From DAOTXL01 sp034434895 (GTDB lineage Bacteria; Chloroflexota; Anaerolineae; JAAYZQ01), in NCBI GenBank assembly GCA_034434895.1, contig DAOTYI010000293.1, positions 1 to 36,474 on the forward strand: a stretch of DNA of 36,474 nucleotides, in the 5' to 3' direction. Below the pieces are notes generated by a model. That model did no database searches. It was given only the letters and a program-made list of their open reading frames with translations, and had not been told where the DNA came from. This document shows positions 14,977-24,350 of this stretch, piece by piece; within the stretch, counting starts at the first letter, position 1, and each line of letters begins with the position of its first letter. The translations under genes were made by a program, and so were the position numbers.

Positions 14977-15561
14977 TCAGAAAAACTCCTCGCCCAGCTC
15001 CTGCCGCAGCGCCGCCAGGGTACGATGGTAAAGCGACTTGATGGCTCCCTCACTCCGGCCCATGATCTGCCCGATCTGGGCATTGGGCAGCCGCTCAACG
15101 AACTTGAGGATCAGCAGCTCTTGCCGGTCGGCGGCCAGGCGGCGGATAGCGGCCAGCAAGGCTTCCCGGCGCTCGCCCATAGCCACCTGCTGGAATGGGC
15201 TTTCATCAGACCGCCGGATCACCGGCATCAGGTCCAACGAGATGACCTTGCGCCGGTTGCGGTCGCGGTGCCAGTTGGCCACCACGTTGTGAGCAATGCG
15301 GTACAGCCAGGAGGAAAAGGGGGCTCCCCGCTGAGTGTAACGGGGGAGGTGGTGCAGGGCCTGGTAGAAGACCCTGGCTGTCAGGTCTTCGGCGTCGTGG
15401 CGGTTGCCGGTGCGGTAATAGACATAGCTGTAGATCTTGTCAACGTACCGTTCGTACAGGAGACCGAAAGCTTCTGGATCGGTTTTTGCCCGTTCGATCA
15501 GGGCTGCTTCGTTTGCAGACTCTTCCACCGAAACCGCCTCATGGGCGCCCGTCGGTCTCAT
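14977..15561 (-). CDS. ECF-type sigma-70 family RNA polymerase sigma factor
   Basis: A 194-residue alternative sigma factor. Region 2 spans about residues 22-90 (EAFGLLYERYVDKIYSYVYY, then DAEDLTARVFYQALHHL and SSWLYRIAHNVVANWHRDRN), and region 4 about 135-190 (LLAAIRRLAADRQELLILKF, then NAQIGQIMGRSEGAIKSLYH). There is no region 1.1 or 3, and no recognisable extra domain. It is read from ATG 15561 with its own strong housekeeping promoter, and is followed by DegV and a small membrane protein. A classical anti-sigma gene is absent; the membrane protein may take this role. Its regulon cannot be read here. Confidence 0.92.
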   Translation of the reverse strand: MRPTGAHEAVSVEESANEAALIERAKTDPEAFGLLYERYVDKIYSYVYYRTGNRHDAEDLTARVFYQALHHLPRYTQRGAPFSSWLYRIAHNVVANWHRDRNRRKVISLDLMPVIRRSDESPFQQVAMGERREALLAAIRRLAADRQELLILKFVERLPNAQIGQIMGRSEGAIKSLYHRTLAALRQELGEEFF

Positions 15562-15646
15562 TCAATAGAACACCGACCAGCGTGAATGGTTACGCCCGCA
15601 TGCCTGTCCGAAAAGTGGCAACCCCCCGGCAGGCCCGGACAGGTCA

Positions 15647-15675
15647 AGTATAGCAGAGATGGGAGCGATGGTCAA
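15647..15675 (-). promoter_or_regulatory. Promoter for the sigma factor operon
   Basis: Minus strand TTGACC (15670-15675), a 17-base spacer, TATACT (15647-15652). This is a housekeeping-type promoter about 85 bases before the sigma factor start. Confidence 0.75.
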
Positions 15676-15836
15676 CTATGCCCACGGCGGGTGTCCGCCG
15701 TTCAGACCTGTTTCCTGCATCTGGAACATAGAAATCGGGCCTTGAGCCTATCTTGTGGCCATGACCGGCCAAGTCCGAATATAATTGGACTTTGAGGGAT
15801 GGTTCAATTTTCTGGGGAAACGGGCGTTAAAAGTCC

Positions 15837-16021
15837 GCCTGGCCCTCACCCCCTCCCCCTGCCCCCTTCCCTCTCCCGCTCGCCTGCGGCGCCGGGCGAG
15901 GGGAGGGGGTGGAAGGAGGGGTTTTGCGGCGGGTGGCTTCGCTGCCCGCCGCAAAACCCCTTCCTGATCCCCCCGTCCAAAATATAAAGGTGCCTGGCAC
16001 TTTTGCAAATGCCAGGCACCT
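15837..16021. repeat. Low-complexity and hairpin-rich intergenic block
   Basis: A C-rich tract (CCCTCACCCCCTCCCCCTGC, from 15843) is followed by G-rich sequence that can pair back with it. A stable inverted repeat follows, with arms GGGGTTTTGCGGCGGG / CCCGCCGCAAAACCCC around a short loop (within 15915-15966). The last hairpin is AGGTGCCTGGCA / TGCCAGGCACCT (15989-16021). No gene is supported anywhere in 15562-16073; short open frames here are artefacts of the repeats. Confidence 0.7.
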
Positions 16022-16073
16022 GGGCAGGCTACGGATCATCCGGCCAGGCCGGAGCAGGGGATGAGCACCCTGG

Positions 16074-16145
16074 AGCGGGTGATGGGATTCGAACCCACGA
16101 CAGCCTGCTTGGGAAGCAGGTACGCTACCGCTGCGTCACACCCGC
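16074..16145 (-). tRNA. tRNA-Gly (anticodon CCC)
   Basis: A 72-base minus-strand cloverleaf. Acceptor arms are GCGGGTG/CACCCGC, the anticodon stem CCTGC/GCAGG encloses TTCCCAA (anticodon CCC, Gly GGG), and the T-arm is GTGGG-TTCGAAT-CCCAT. No CCA is encoded. It stands alone between repeats and the next gene. Confidence 0.96.
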
Positions 16146-16264
16146 CGGTCGGCAACTATTGTACCACACCCTGTCCATCCGCGCAAATTCGATTTCGGCG
16201 ATGGTCATTGCCGGTGCGACGGTCTGGGATCGGAACCCGGCAACCGACAGACCCGCCCCCAAAG

Positions 16265-16293
16265 TTGGTTTTCTCCGGCACCGGTGTTACAAT
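16265..16293 (+). promoter_or_regulatory. Promoter for the metallo-beta-lactamase-fold gene
   Basis: TTGGTT (16265-16270), a 17-base spacer, and TACAAT (16288-16293) preceded by TGT, giving an extended -10. It lies 69 bases before the ATG at 16362. Confidence 0.65.
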
Positions 16294-16361
16294 GAGAGCA
16301 TCTTGCCGGAAAGGGGGTAGGATGGGCGAGGGTCTTGCCTTCGCCCGCCTGTGGAGCCAAG

Positions 16362-17354
16362 ATGACACTGGATACCGCCCTGGCCCATCTGCACGCCATT
16401 GAACTGCCGACGCCTTTCCCTGTCGGCCCTATCACCGTCTACCTGGCCGATGCGCCAGGGGAGCCGCTGACCCTGGTGGATACCGGTCCCCGCACCCCCG
16501 CCACTCAGGCCGCCCTGGAGGCCGCGCTGGCACGCCTGGGGTATACGCTGTCCAGCCTGGCCCGCATTCTTGTCACCCACGCCCACATGGACCATTTTGG
16601 CCTGACTGCCGACCTGGTGCAGGCCTCACAGGCGCGGGTGTGGACCCATCCCTGGAATGTGCCCTCCCTGAGCGACTATGAAGCCGACCAGGAGCGGCGT
16701 GTGGCCTTTTACGCCGACCTGCTGCGACAGGCAGCCGTGCCGACAGAGATGATGCAGATCGTTGGCCGGGTCACTCAGGGCATGAGACAGTTCGCCCGGC
16801 CGGTAGCCGTGGATGACACGCTGGATGAGGGAGCCACGCTGCGCCTGGCCGGCCGCGAATGGCAGGTGCTCCACACACCCGGCCATGCAGCCGGCCTCCT
16901 CTGCCTGTATGAGCCGGAGAGCCGGACGCTGCTCTCCAGCGACCACCTGCTGGCCGACATCTCCTCCAATCCGCTGGTCGAACCGCCGCAGCCCGGCCAG
17001 ACCAGTCGCCCGCGCAGCCTGGCGCTGTACATCGCGTCGTTGCAACGGGTGGCGGCCCTGGGGATCGCCCGTGCCCTGCCCAGCCACGGGCCGGTCATCC
17101 ACGATGTGGCCGGGCTGGTGAACCGGCGGCTGGCATTTCACCGGCAGCGCCTGGCCCATGTGCTGGATGCCTTGCGTCAGGGGGCGCGCACCACCTGGGA
17201 GGTGACTCAGGTGCTGTTTCCCGGCCGCTCCCCTCTTGATACCTTTCTGGCCGTGTCGGAGGTGATCGGACACCTGGATGTGCTGGAGATAGAGGGAAAA
17301 ATCGTCGGGGAGATGGCCGGTGGGGTGATCGTCTGGCGGCTGTCCGCGACGTAA
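16362..17354 (+). CDS. Metallo-beta-lactamase fold hydrolase
   Basis: A 330-residue zinc hydrolase of the glyoxalase II / LACTB2-like branch. It begins MTLDTALAHLHAIELPTPFP, has LTLVDTGP before the metal motif THAHMDHFG (HAHMDH at 73-78), the second metal histidine in LHTPGHAAG (H175), and the bridging Asp in SSDHLLAD (194). The region LPSHGPVIHD supplies the last histidine. After about residue 240 a winged-helix-like tail follows (RLAHVLDALRQGARTTWEVT), as in LACTB2 and related proteins. ATG 16362 has GGAG at a good distance; an in-frame start at 16335 is less likely. Substrate unknown. It is monocistronic, with a hairpin right at its end. Confidence 0.88.
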   Translation: MTLDTALAHLHAIELPTPFPVGPITVYLADAPGEPLTLVDTGPRTPATQAALEAALARLGYTLSSLARILVTHAHMDHFGLTADLVQASQARVWTHPWNVPSLSDYEADQERRVAFYADLLRQAAVPTEMMQIVGRVTQGMRQFARPVAVDDTLDEGATLRLAGREWQVLHTPGHAAGLLCLYEPESRTLLSSDHLLADISSNPLVEPPQPGQTSRPRSLALYIASLQRVAALGIARALPSHGPVIHDVAGLVNRRLAFHRQRLAHVLDALRQGARTTWEVTQVLFPGRSPLDTFLAVSEVIGHLDVLEIEGKIVGEMAGGVIVWRLSAT

Positions 17355-17377
17355 AGGCTGATGGGAAATCAGCCTTT
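17353..17377 (+). terminator. Terminator-like hairpin after the hydrolase gene
   Basis: AAAGGCTGAT-gggaa-ATCAGCCTTT begins in the stop codon and ends in a short T-run (TTTT at 17375-17378). It forms a 10-pair stem. Confidence 0.6.
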
Positions 17378-17414
17378 TGGGGTAACTACCTACCGTTGCC
17401 GACTAAAGTCGCCC

Positions 17415-17486
17415 GCTGGTTCCGCGTCGGCGCAGGCCGACGCCCGGCGCCGCAGGCGCCCAGAAAGGCCGATTTCCAATCGGCAC
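17415..17486. repeat. 72-base intergenic repeat, copy 2 (inverted relative to 11670-11741)
   Basis: The reverse complement begins GTGCCGATTGGAAATCGGCC and follows copy 1 closely, with four differences seen. A shared flank GCGGGCGACTT(C/T)AGTCGG continues beyond it in both places. Copy 1 has extra bases inserted before that flank. The gap 17355-17572 between convergent genes holds nothing else apart from the terminator-like hairpin and a smaller palindrome near 17537. Confidence 0.75.
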
Positions 17487-17572
17487 ACGGCGGCAGGCAG
17501 GCGGGGGTAGGTAATTACCTTTTGGGGCGCTGCACGTTGGGCGTCAGGGCAGGCTGACGCACCTGGCTTCAA

Positions 17573-18646
17573 TCACCGCAGCAGGTCAAATACCCCCCAC
17601 AGGTCGCGGATGACAGGGCAGTCGGGCGAATCCGCCGTGCCGTTCCGGTCCAGCAGGGCGGCGTCCAGCCCGGCGTTGCGGGCCCCGATCACATCGTGCC
17701 GGTAACTGTCGCCGACATACAGGGCGCGCGCCGGAAGCAGGTCCATGCGGGCCAGCGCCTGCCGGAAAATGTCGGGATGGGGTTTGTTGCAGCCGGCATA
17801 GGCCGAAGCCCAGATCAGCTCAAAATATCGATCCAGCCCCACCTGGGCGACCCGTTGGCGCAGGTTCCAGCTCCAGTTGGAGATGATGCCCAACCGGTAT
17901 CCCCTGGCCTTCAGCCCGGTCAGCACTTCTACCACTTCCGGATAGGGCCGGATCACGCCGGGCCGGCTGAACCATGCCTCCATCGCCCCGGCATAGCTCC
18001 GCCACGCCTGCTCGTCAGTCACCAGGCCAAGTTGAGCCAGAAGCGCCCGCCCGAACTCCTGCTGGACCTGACGGTCATGCTCCTCCGTAGCAGGAAAGGT
18101 CGCCGTCTCCTCGGCGCGGTAATAATCGGCATACACCACCCGGAAAGCCGCTTCGATCTCTGCCACCGACCGCTCCACGCCCAGGGTCCGCAACGCCTCG
18201 CGGATGATGACCTCCTGGGGCGGCTCGAAGTAGATCAGCGTATAGCCCATGTCGAACAGGACCGCGTCGTACCGGCACAGGGCGATCTCCAGGGCAACAG
18301 CGCCCAACGCTTCCTTCTCCGGCGGATAGAGGTCGCGCAGGGCAGCCAGCAACCGGTCTGACGGCAGGCCCTGCCCGGAGCGATCCGCCAGGTCAGGGGC
18401 AATGGCCGCCGGATCTTCAGCGGCCACCAATGTTTCGAAATCGGCATAATGGCTGATGCGCCGGATGGCAGCCAGATGCCGGCCGTTGAGCTGCAGCCGG
18501 TCGCCCGGCTGCAGCCGCCGGATGTTGTCGTAGCCCACCCGCACCTCGACCGTCTTGCGGCCGGCCAGGATGTGGGACAGGGATGGCTCGCGGATCCAGA
18601 GCGTTTTGACACGCCCCTCAAACGGCGAAATCTGCTCTTGGGACAT
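17573..18646 (-). CDS. ASCH domain - HAD hydrolase fusion protein
   Basis: A 357-residue fusion. Residues 10-120 look like an ASCH (PUA-like, RNA-binding) domain: KTLWIREPSLSHILAGRKTV, then EVRVGYDNIRRLQPGDRLQL and a final beta strand GAVALEIALC. Residues 126-357 form a HAD-superfamily hydrolase with motif I YDAVLFDMGYTL (nucleophile Asp132), motif II GIISNWS, and motif IV YVGDSYRHDVIGARNAG. The usual second motif-I Asp (DxD) is Gly134, as in some HAD subgroups, so classical phosphatase activity is uncertain. ATG 18646 lies 19 bases after the DUF2079 stop and is last in the MFS-pyk-DUF2079 operon. An upstream in-frame start overlaps the DUF2079 gene and is rejected. The function of the pairing is unknown; nucleotide or RNA-linked house-cleaning is a guess. 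Confidence 0.82.
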   Translation of the reverse strand: MSQEQISPFEGRVKTLWIREPSLSHILAGRKTVEVRVGYDNIRRLQPGDRLQLNGRHLAAIRRISHYADFETLVAAEDPAAIAPDLADRSGQGLPSDRLLAALRDLYPPEKEALGAVALEIALCRYDAVLFDMGYTLIYFEPPQEVIIREALRTLGVERSVAEIEAAFRVVYADYYRAEETATFPATEEHDRQVQQEFGRALLAQLGLVTDEQAWRSYAGAMEAWFSRPGVIRPYPEVVEVLTGLKARGYRLGIISNWSWNLRQRVAQVGLDRYFELIWASAYAGCNKPHPDIFRQALARMDLLPARALYVGDSYRHDVIGARNAGLDAALLDRNGTADSPDCPVIRDLWGVFDLLR

Positions 18647-18665
18647 CGAACGGTCACTCCAGGGT

Positions 18666-20506
18666 TCAGTGTCGGGCCGGCTGAACTCGCCAGCCACGGC
18701 CATGGCGTTGCAGGGTGGCCAGAAACAGCAACTCCTGCCCGTCCTCCGTGCTGAGGCGGGTGGCCGGATCGGCCAGGGGGGCGCCCACGCCGGCGACCAG
18801 CACCACCCGGTCCGGGGCATCGAACGGCAACATCTCCACCACATAGGTCTCACCGGGCTGCCAGCGCGAGGTGGGGAACCAGAGCAGGATCACCGGGGGG
18901 TGGGTGTCGGGTGTCGCCAGGATCGTCCCCGTTTCATCCAGGGCCAGCGCCGCCGGTTGCCGGTCAGCATCCGAAGGTTGCAGAATGCGCCAGTAAAGCC
19001 GTACCACCGGCCGGCTCCAATAATCCCAGGCCAGGTCGTAGCCCACCAGTTCCCATCTCCCGCCGAACAGGGCCTGGATTGCATACTGTGGATCCCCTTC
19101 CGGGCGGGTAAAGGTGTAAAAAGTGGCCGGGATCTGGGTGTGGGGCCAGCCCTTTTCCAGCAACAGGAAGCCATGCTGTCCCGCCCGGACCCCCCAACCG
19201 TCGGCCATCAGGTCGAACACGCGCTGCTGCATCTCCAGGGGATGCCCGCTGCGATCCTGGAGCAGATCGAGCACCATGTAGTCGCAATTTTTGTGGTTAG
19301 GGGCGATGCGCAGCCATGCCCGCTCGCTGACGTGAGGGGCCAGGGCCGGGCTGGCGCTCAGGCGGGCGTCGGCGGGCAGAGGAGCCAGCACCGCCGGCAG
19401 CGCCCGGCTGTGGGTGGTGCGCTCCGGCGGTCGAAAGCCAACGGCCAGCGGCGAGCGGCCCTCACGGCTGTGGACCCATAGAGCCGTGGCCAGCAGGCAC
19501 AGGAGCATGACTCCCCGCAGCCGCGGGCGGAAACGGCGCAGCCCAATGGCTGTGGCTGCCAGCAACATCGGCAAGACCAGGGCACTGTAATGGCTATCCA
19601 GCGAGATGGAAAGGGGAAAATTGGACAGCAGGTTCAGCCCCAACGCCGGCAGGGCCGGCAAGGCCCACAAAGGGGCCAGCCAGGCCCCTGCCCCTCCCAT
19701 GAGCAACAGCATCGCCAGGTAACGGCCTTTTTCGGGCAAAAGCCCCTGGGCTTGCCACGCCTCCGGCCCTTTCAACCAGAACAGGTAGCGATCCCAGAAC
19801 AGGGAGCGCGTCCCTGTCGTAAACAGAGGGATGATCGCCAGGGTCGCCACCAGGAACCAGATCAGACCGGCCAGGGCCACCCCTATCCACACCCGGTTGC
19901 GGGTTTGCCTCCAGCCGATAATCGCCACAGCAGCCAGCCAGAGGCCATAGTCTTCCCGCACCAGCAGGGTCATCACGGCGAACAACAGGGCGGCGCGCAT
20001 GCGCCCCTGCCACAGGGCCAGCAGGGCAGCCATGGCCGGCAGCACCCCCAGCGTGACGGCATGAAAGTCAGAGAGGGTCGCGTTATGGACGGCCGGAGAG
20101 AGCAGATACAGCAGCAGAAAGGCCAGAGCCGCCGGCCGGTCCAACGCCTTGACGGCCAAAAGATAGAGCGGTACGGCCGCCAGAGCCAGGGCGAACACCT
20201 GGATCAGCAGCAGCGTCCTGGGTGAAGGAGCCATGGCGTACAACGGCACCAGGGCCAGCAGAATCGGCTCGACGTGAAACCCCAGGTAGCCGGCCAGCGC
20301 AGGTCTGGTGGTGATGCGCAGGGGGTGGCCGTTCATCGTCCACCACACCGCCTGGTCCACCTCGGCCAGGTCCACGCCGGTGAGGAGGGCGTCGTGCTGG
20401 CGTAACGCCAGAGCGCCATACCAGGCCGCAAAGAGCAGGATCAGGATGGCGACGAGGCCCCGATACCGGTTGGCGACGGCCAGGCGGGGCCAGGAGACCC
20501 GTAAGC

Positions 20507-20510
<4 letters not shown>
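18666..20510 (-). CDS. DUF2079 family multi-pass membrane protein
   Basis: A 614-residue integral membrane protein with around ten hydrophobic segments in the first 400 residues and a soluble beta-rich tail. The N-terminal region GVDLAEVDQAVWWTMNGHPL and HVEPILLALVPLYAM match DUF2079, a GT-C-fold-like family predicted to act in surface glycan or lipid-linked sugar transfer. LLVREDYGLWL is another family motif. The last 180 residues (from about 430) hold paired strands such as GYDLAWDYWSRPVVRLYWRI and may be extracytoplasmic. ATG 20510 overlaps the pyruvate kinase stop by four bases (ATGA), indicating translational coupling. Donor and acceptor are unknown. Confidence 0.85.
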
Positions 20511-21940
<1,430 letters not shown>

Positions 21941-21956
21941 GGCCATCCCTGTTGGC

Positions 21957-23234
21957 CTACTCCAGCGGCTGGGTGGGGCCGTTGCTCCCGTTGAGCAGCA
22001 GTTCCTCCGCCCCGCGCAGGGTAAAGATCGAGGCGATACCCGCGGCCAGCACCACAACGCCGGTGAAGACAAAGACACTTGTCGGGCCGACCAGGTCGCC
22101 CAGGATGCCGGCCATGATCAGCGCCCCCATCGTGCCGATGCCGATGACGGTGACCATGGCACTTTCGACGCGGCCCCGCTGCGAGTCGGGTACCAGCGCC
22201 TGGGTCATGGCGGCCAGCGTGGTCCGCGCCGAGACGATGCACAGGCCCACTACCAAGGCCCCGACCAGCACCAGCCAGTAGAGCGGGGCCAGGGCAAAGA
22301 CCAGGATGCCGCCACCCAGGATGATCATCGTTATGCTGACAATCTGGCGCGAACGGGCCCAGGAGGCATAGATGCTGATCAACACCGCGCCTGCCGCCAT
22401 GCCCAGCCCTTCGGTCGCCTGCAACAGGCCGATATATTCAGATGATACGCCAAGTAGATCTTTGAAATAGGCTGCGGCCAGCAGGACGGTGGCGCTCAGG
22501 CCCAGCGTGGCAGCAGTGGTGATGGCCATCAACTGCAGCAGCAGGCTGTTGCCGGTGATGTAGCGAATGCCATCGGTGAACCCTTTCCAGAAGCGGCGCA
22601 GTTCGCTGACCGGCACTGCGGTCGCAGCCGGCGGGCTGTGCAGCGGGCCGGGCGGGATACGCACCGTGATCAGCAGGATGGCCGATATCCCAAAGGTGAT
22701 CGAATCAATCACAAAAGCGGTAGAGGTCGAAGTCAGGCTGATGATCAGAGTGGCCAGCGAGGCGCCGACGATCAACGACAGCAGCTCAGTGGCCTGGATC
22801 AGGGCGTTGGCCGTCAGCAGGTGTGCCTCGGGCACCATGTTGGGAATGGAGGCGTTCCGCGCCGGGATAAAGACTGCGCTCAGCGCCATGAGGAGAAAGG
22901 CTGTCAGATAGAGGATATACAGGTGGCCGGGTCGCTGGATCAGCAATGGCAGCAGGACAACTCCTGCCCGCAGCAGGTCGGTACTGATCATCAATACCTT
23001 GCGGCTGAAGCGGTCCACAAAGACGCCGCTGACCAGGGCAAAAAGCTGTGGAAGGGTCAGGGCGATGGCCACCACCACCACAGCCAGTCCTGTCCTGGCA
23101 GCCAGTTCATTGATGAGCACCAGAGCGGCAACAACAGCAAAGTTGTCCCCTACTTTGGAGACAAGCTGGCCGAGCCACAGGGCCAGAAAATTCCGGTTTT
23201 TCAAGACCGTGAGCATACCGGTCTTGTTATTCAT
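21957..23234 (-). CDS. MFS transporter (MFS_3 type)
   Basis: A 425-residue inner-membrane exporter-like protein, with about 12 hydrophobic stretches. NRNFLALWLGQLVSKVGDNF near the start and GVFVDRFSRKVLMISTDLLR after helix 2 are closely similar to the same places in the transporter at 10316-11665, so the two are paralogues. VFIPARNASIPNMVPEAHLL is a family-typical loop. Substrate unknown. It is the first gene of the operon with pyruvate kinase, DUF2079 and ASCH-HAD, read from the promoter at 23271-23299. There is no evident metabolic link between the transporter and pyk. Confidence 0.88.
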   Translation of the reverse strand: MNNKTGMLTVLKNRNFLALWLGQLVSKVGDNFAVVAALVLINELAARTGLAVVVVAIALTLPQLFALVSGVFVDRFSRKVLMISTDLLRAGVVLLPLLIQRPGHLYILYLTAFLLMALSAVFIPARNASIPNMVPEAHLLTANALIQATELLSLIVGASLATLIISLTSTSTAFVIDSITFGISAILLITVRIPPGPLHSPPAATAVPVSELRRFWKGFTDGIRYITGNSLLLQLMAITTAATLGLSATVLLAAAYFKDLLGVSSEYIGLLQATEGLGMAAGAVLISIYASWARSRQIVSITMIILGGGILVFALAPLYWLVLVGALVVGLCIVSARTTLAAMTQALVPDSQRGRVESAMVTVIGIGTMGALIMAGILGDLVGPTSVFVFTGVVVLAAGIASIFTLRGAEELLLNGSNGPTQPLE

Positions 23235-23270
23235 GCCACATCCTGGATGCGAGCGTCACGGGCGGGGCCT

Positions 23271-23299
23271 ATTATAATCTCAAACAGGATAATCGGCAA
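23271..23299 (-). promoter_or_regulatory. Promoter for the MFS-pyk-DUF2079-ASCH/HAD operon
   Basis: Minus strand TTGCCG (23294-23299), a 17-base spacer and a perfect TATAAT (23271-23276), about 37 bases before the ATG. Confidence 0.7.
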
Positions 23300-23346
23300 A
23301 CCGGGTCAGGTGCGTCGGAGCCTGGGGCCGGCCTGTTTTTACAAAA

Positions 23347-23412
23347 ACCACAAAGGACACGAAGGGACACAAAGGATTCTTTAGGAGTTGCCCTTTGTGG
23401 GTCCTTTGTGGC
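23347..23412. repeat. CACAAAGGACACGAAGG element, copy 2 (short form)
   Basis: ACCACAAAGGACACGAAGGG ... CCCTTTGTGGGTCCTTTGTGGC forms imperfect inverted arms. It shares the CACAAAGGACAC core with the elements at 10176-10270 and 36010-36117 but lacks their TCTGAAAA outer ends. It sits just beyond the 3' end of the Rpn-type gene (stop near 23427). Confidence 0.65.
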
Positions 23413-23426
23413 AGGTAGTTACGACA

Positions 23427-24323
23427 TCAAAGCATTTTGTCCAGAGCAGTTTGAAACTCCTTCAGGTTGTTCACCCGCGAAGCTTCCACAACCAGAGCTT
23501 GCAGGCTTCCTTCCCCCTCGATCCGATCCAACCGTCGAGCCACCCCTTCCAGGTCGGTGGCTGACAGGTCTAACCGTGCTCGCAGAAGGCCCAGGATTGC
23601 CCGGCGATGGCCCTGGAGAATGCCTTGTTGCAGGCCCTGTTGCATCCCTTGCTGCAGGCCCTGTTGCATCCCTTGCTGCAATATCTCCTGATAGAGTGGC
23701 GATTCACGCAATGCCGGCATATTCCACCTCACAATCTGCTGTACGGTTGTCACATCCAGCACAAAGCTGGCAAACAGTGCCAGCACCATCTGCAAAGGCT
23801 CTTCTTCTGTCTGTCGCTGTAGCAGCCGTGCAGCGGTCCGGATGGCCGCCTCATCACCGCCCTGCATCAGGGGCACGTAAGGGATCAGCGGCACCACCTC
23901 CTGTCTCAGAATCTCGTCGGCATCCAGTTGCCAGGTTTTCAGCACTCGAAAGTCCTGATGGGCCACCAGCCCTCGAAATTCGCTGTGGAACTGGTCGGGT
24001 ATCTGGTCTCCTGTCGGTGATGGGAGAAGACAAAGGACCACCGGGTAAACCGGCAAGTCATACTTTTCCTCGGCCAGAGCAGCGTAGGCCCGTATCCGGC
24101 GCGGCATCCGTGGGTCGGCGCGAAGCTGAACTTCAGTCAGGACCAGGAAAAAGCCCTCTGTTCCTCGCACGCGGAGCAACGAGTCGCTGGCTCGCCCGAC
24201 GAACTGAAATTCAGCATCCAGCAGTTCCTCCACCTCCAGCGTCGGATCGTTCAGCACCCAGCGCACCCAGAGATCAGGCGAACCACCCAGAACCCACTTG
24301 CTACTTACATCCATTTTGCCCAC
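23427..24323 (-). CDS. Rpn / PD-(D/E)XK nuclease-transposase family protein
   Basis: A 298-residue member of the Rpn-like recombination-promoting nuclease group that is abundant and mobile in filamentous and Chloroflexota bacteria. The N-terminal core has LLDAEFQFVGR followed by FFLVLTEVQLRADPRMPRRI, giving the D...ExQ variant of the PD-(D/E)XK active site. YDLPVYPVVLCLLP follows as a core strand. Near 217-240 the protein has a tandem QGMQQGLQQGMQQGLQQG repeat, encoded by 24-base DNA repeats, a common feature of this family. The last 60 residues (LLRARLDLSATDLEGVARRL) resemble the conserved C-terminal helical part. ATG 24323 is preceded by GGGAG. It stands alone, with a repeat element at its 3' end. 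Confidence 0.8.
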   Translation of the reverse strand: MGKMDVSSKWVLGGSPDLWVRWVLNDPTLEVEELLDAEFQFVGRASDSLLRVRGTEGFFLVLTEVQLRADPRMPRRIRAYAALAEEKYDLPVYPVVLCLLPSPTGDQIPDQFHSEFRGLVAHQDFRVLKTWQLDADEILRQEVVPLIPYVPLMQGGDEAAIRTAARLLQRQTEEEPLQMVLALFASFVLDVTTVQQIVRWNMPALRESPLYQEILQQGMQQGLQQGMQQGLQQGILQGHRRAILGLLRARLDLSATDLEGVARRLDRIEGEGSLQALVVEASRVNNLKEFQTALDKML

Positions 24324-24350
24324 GGTGCTCTCCCCTGAGATGCCCCTGGT

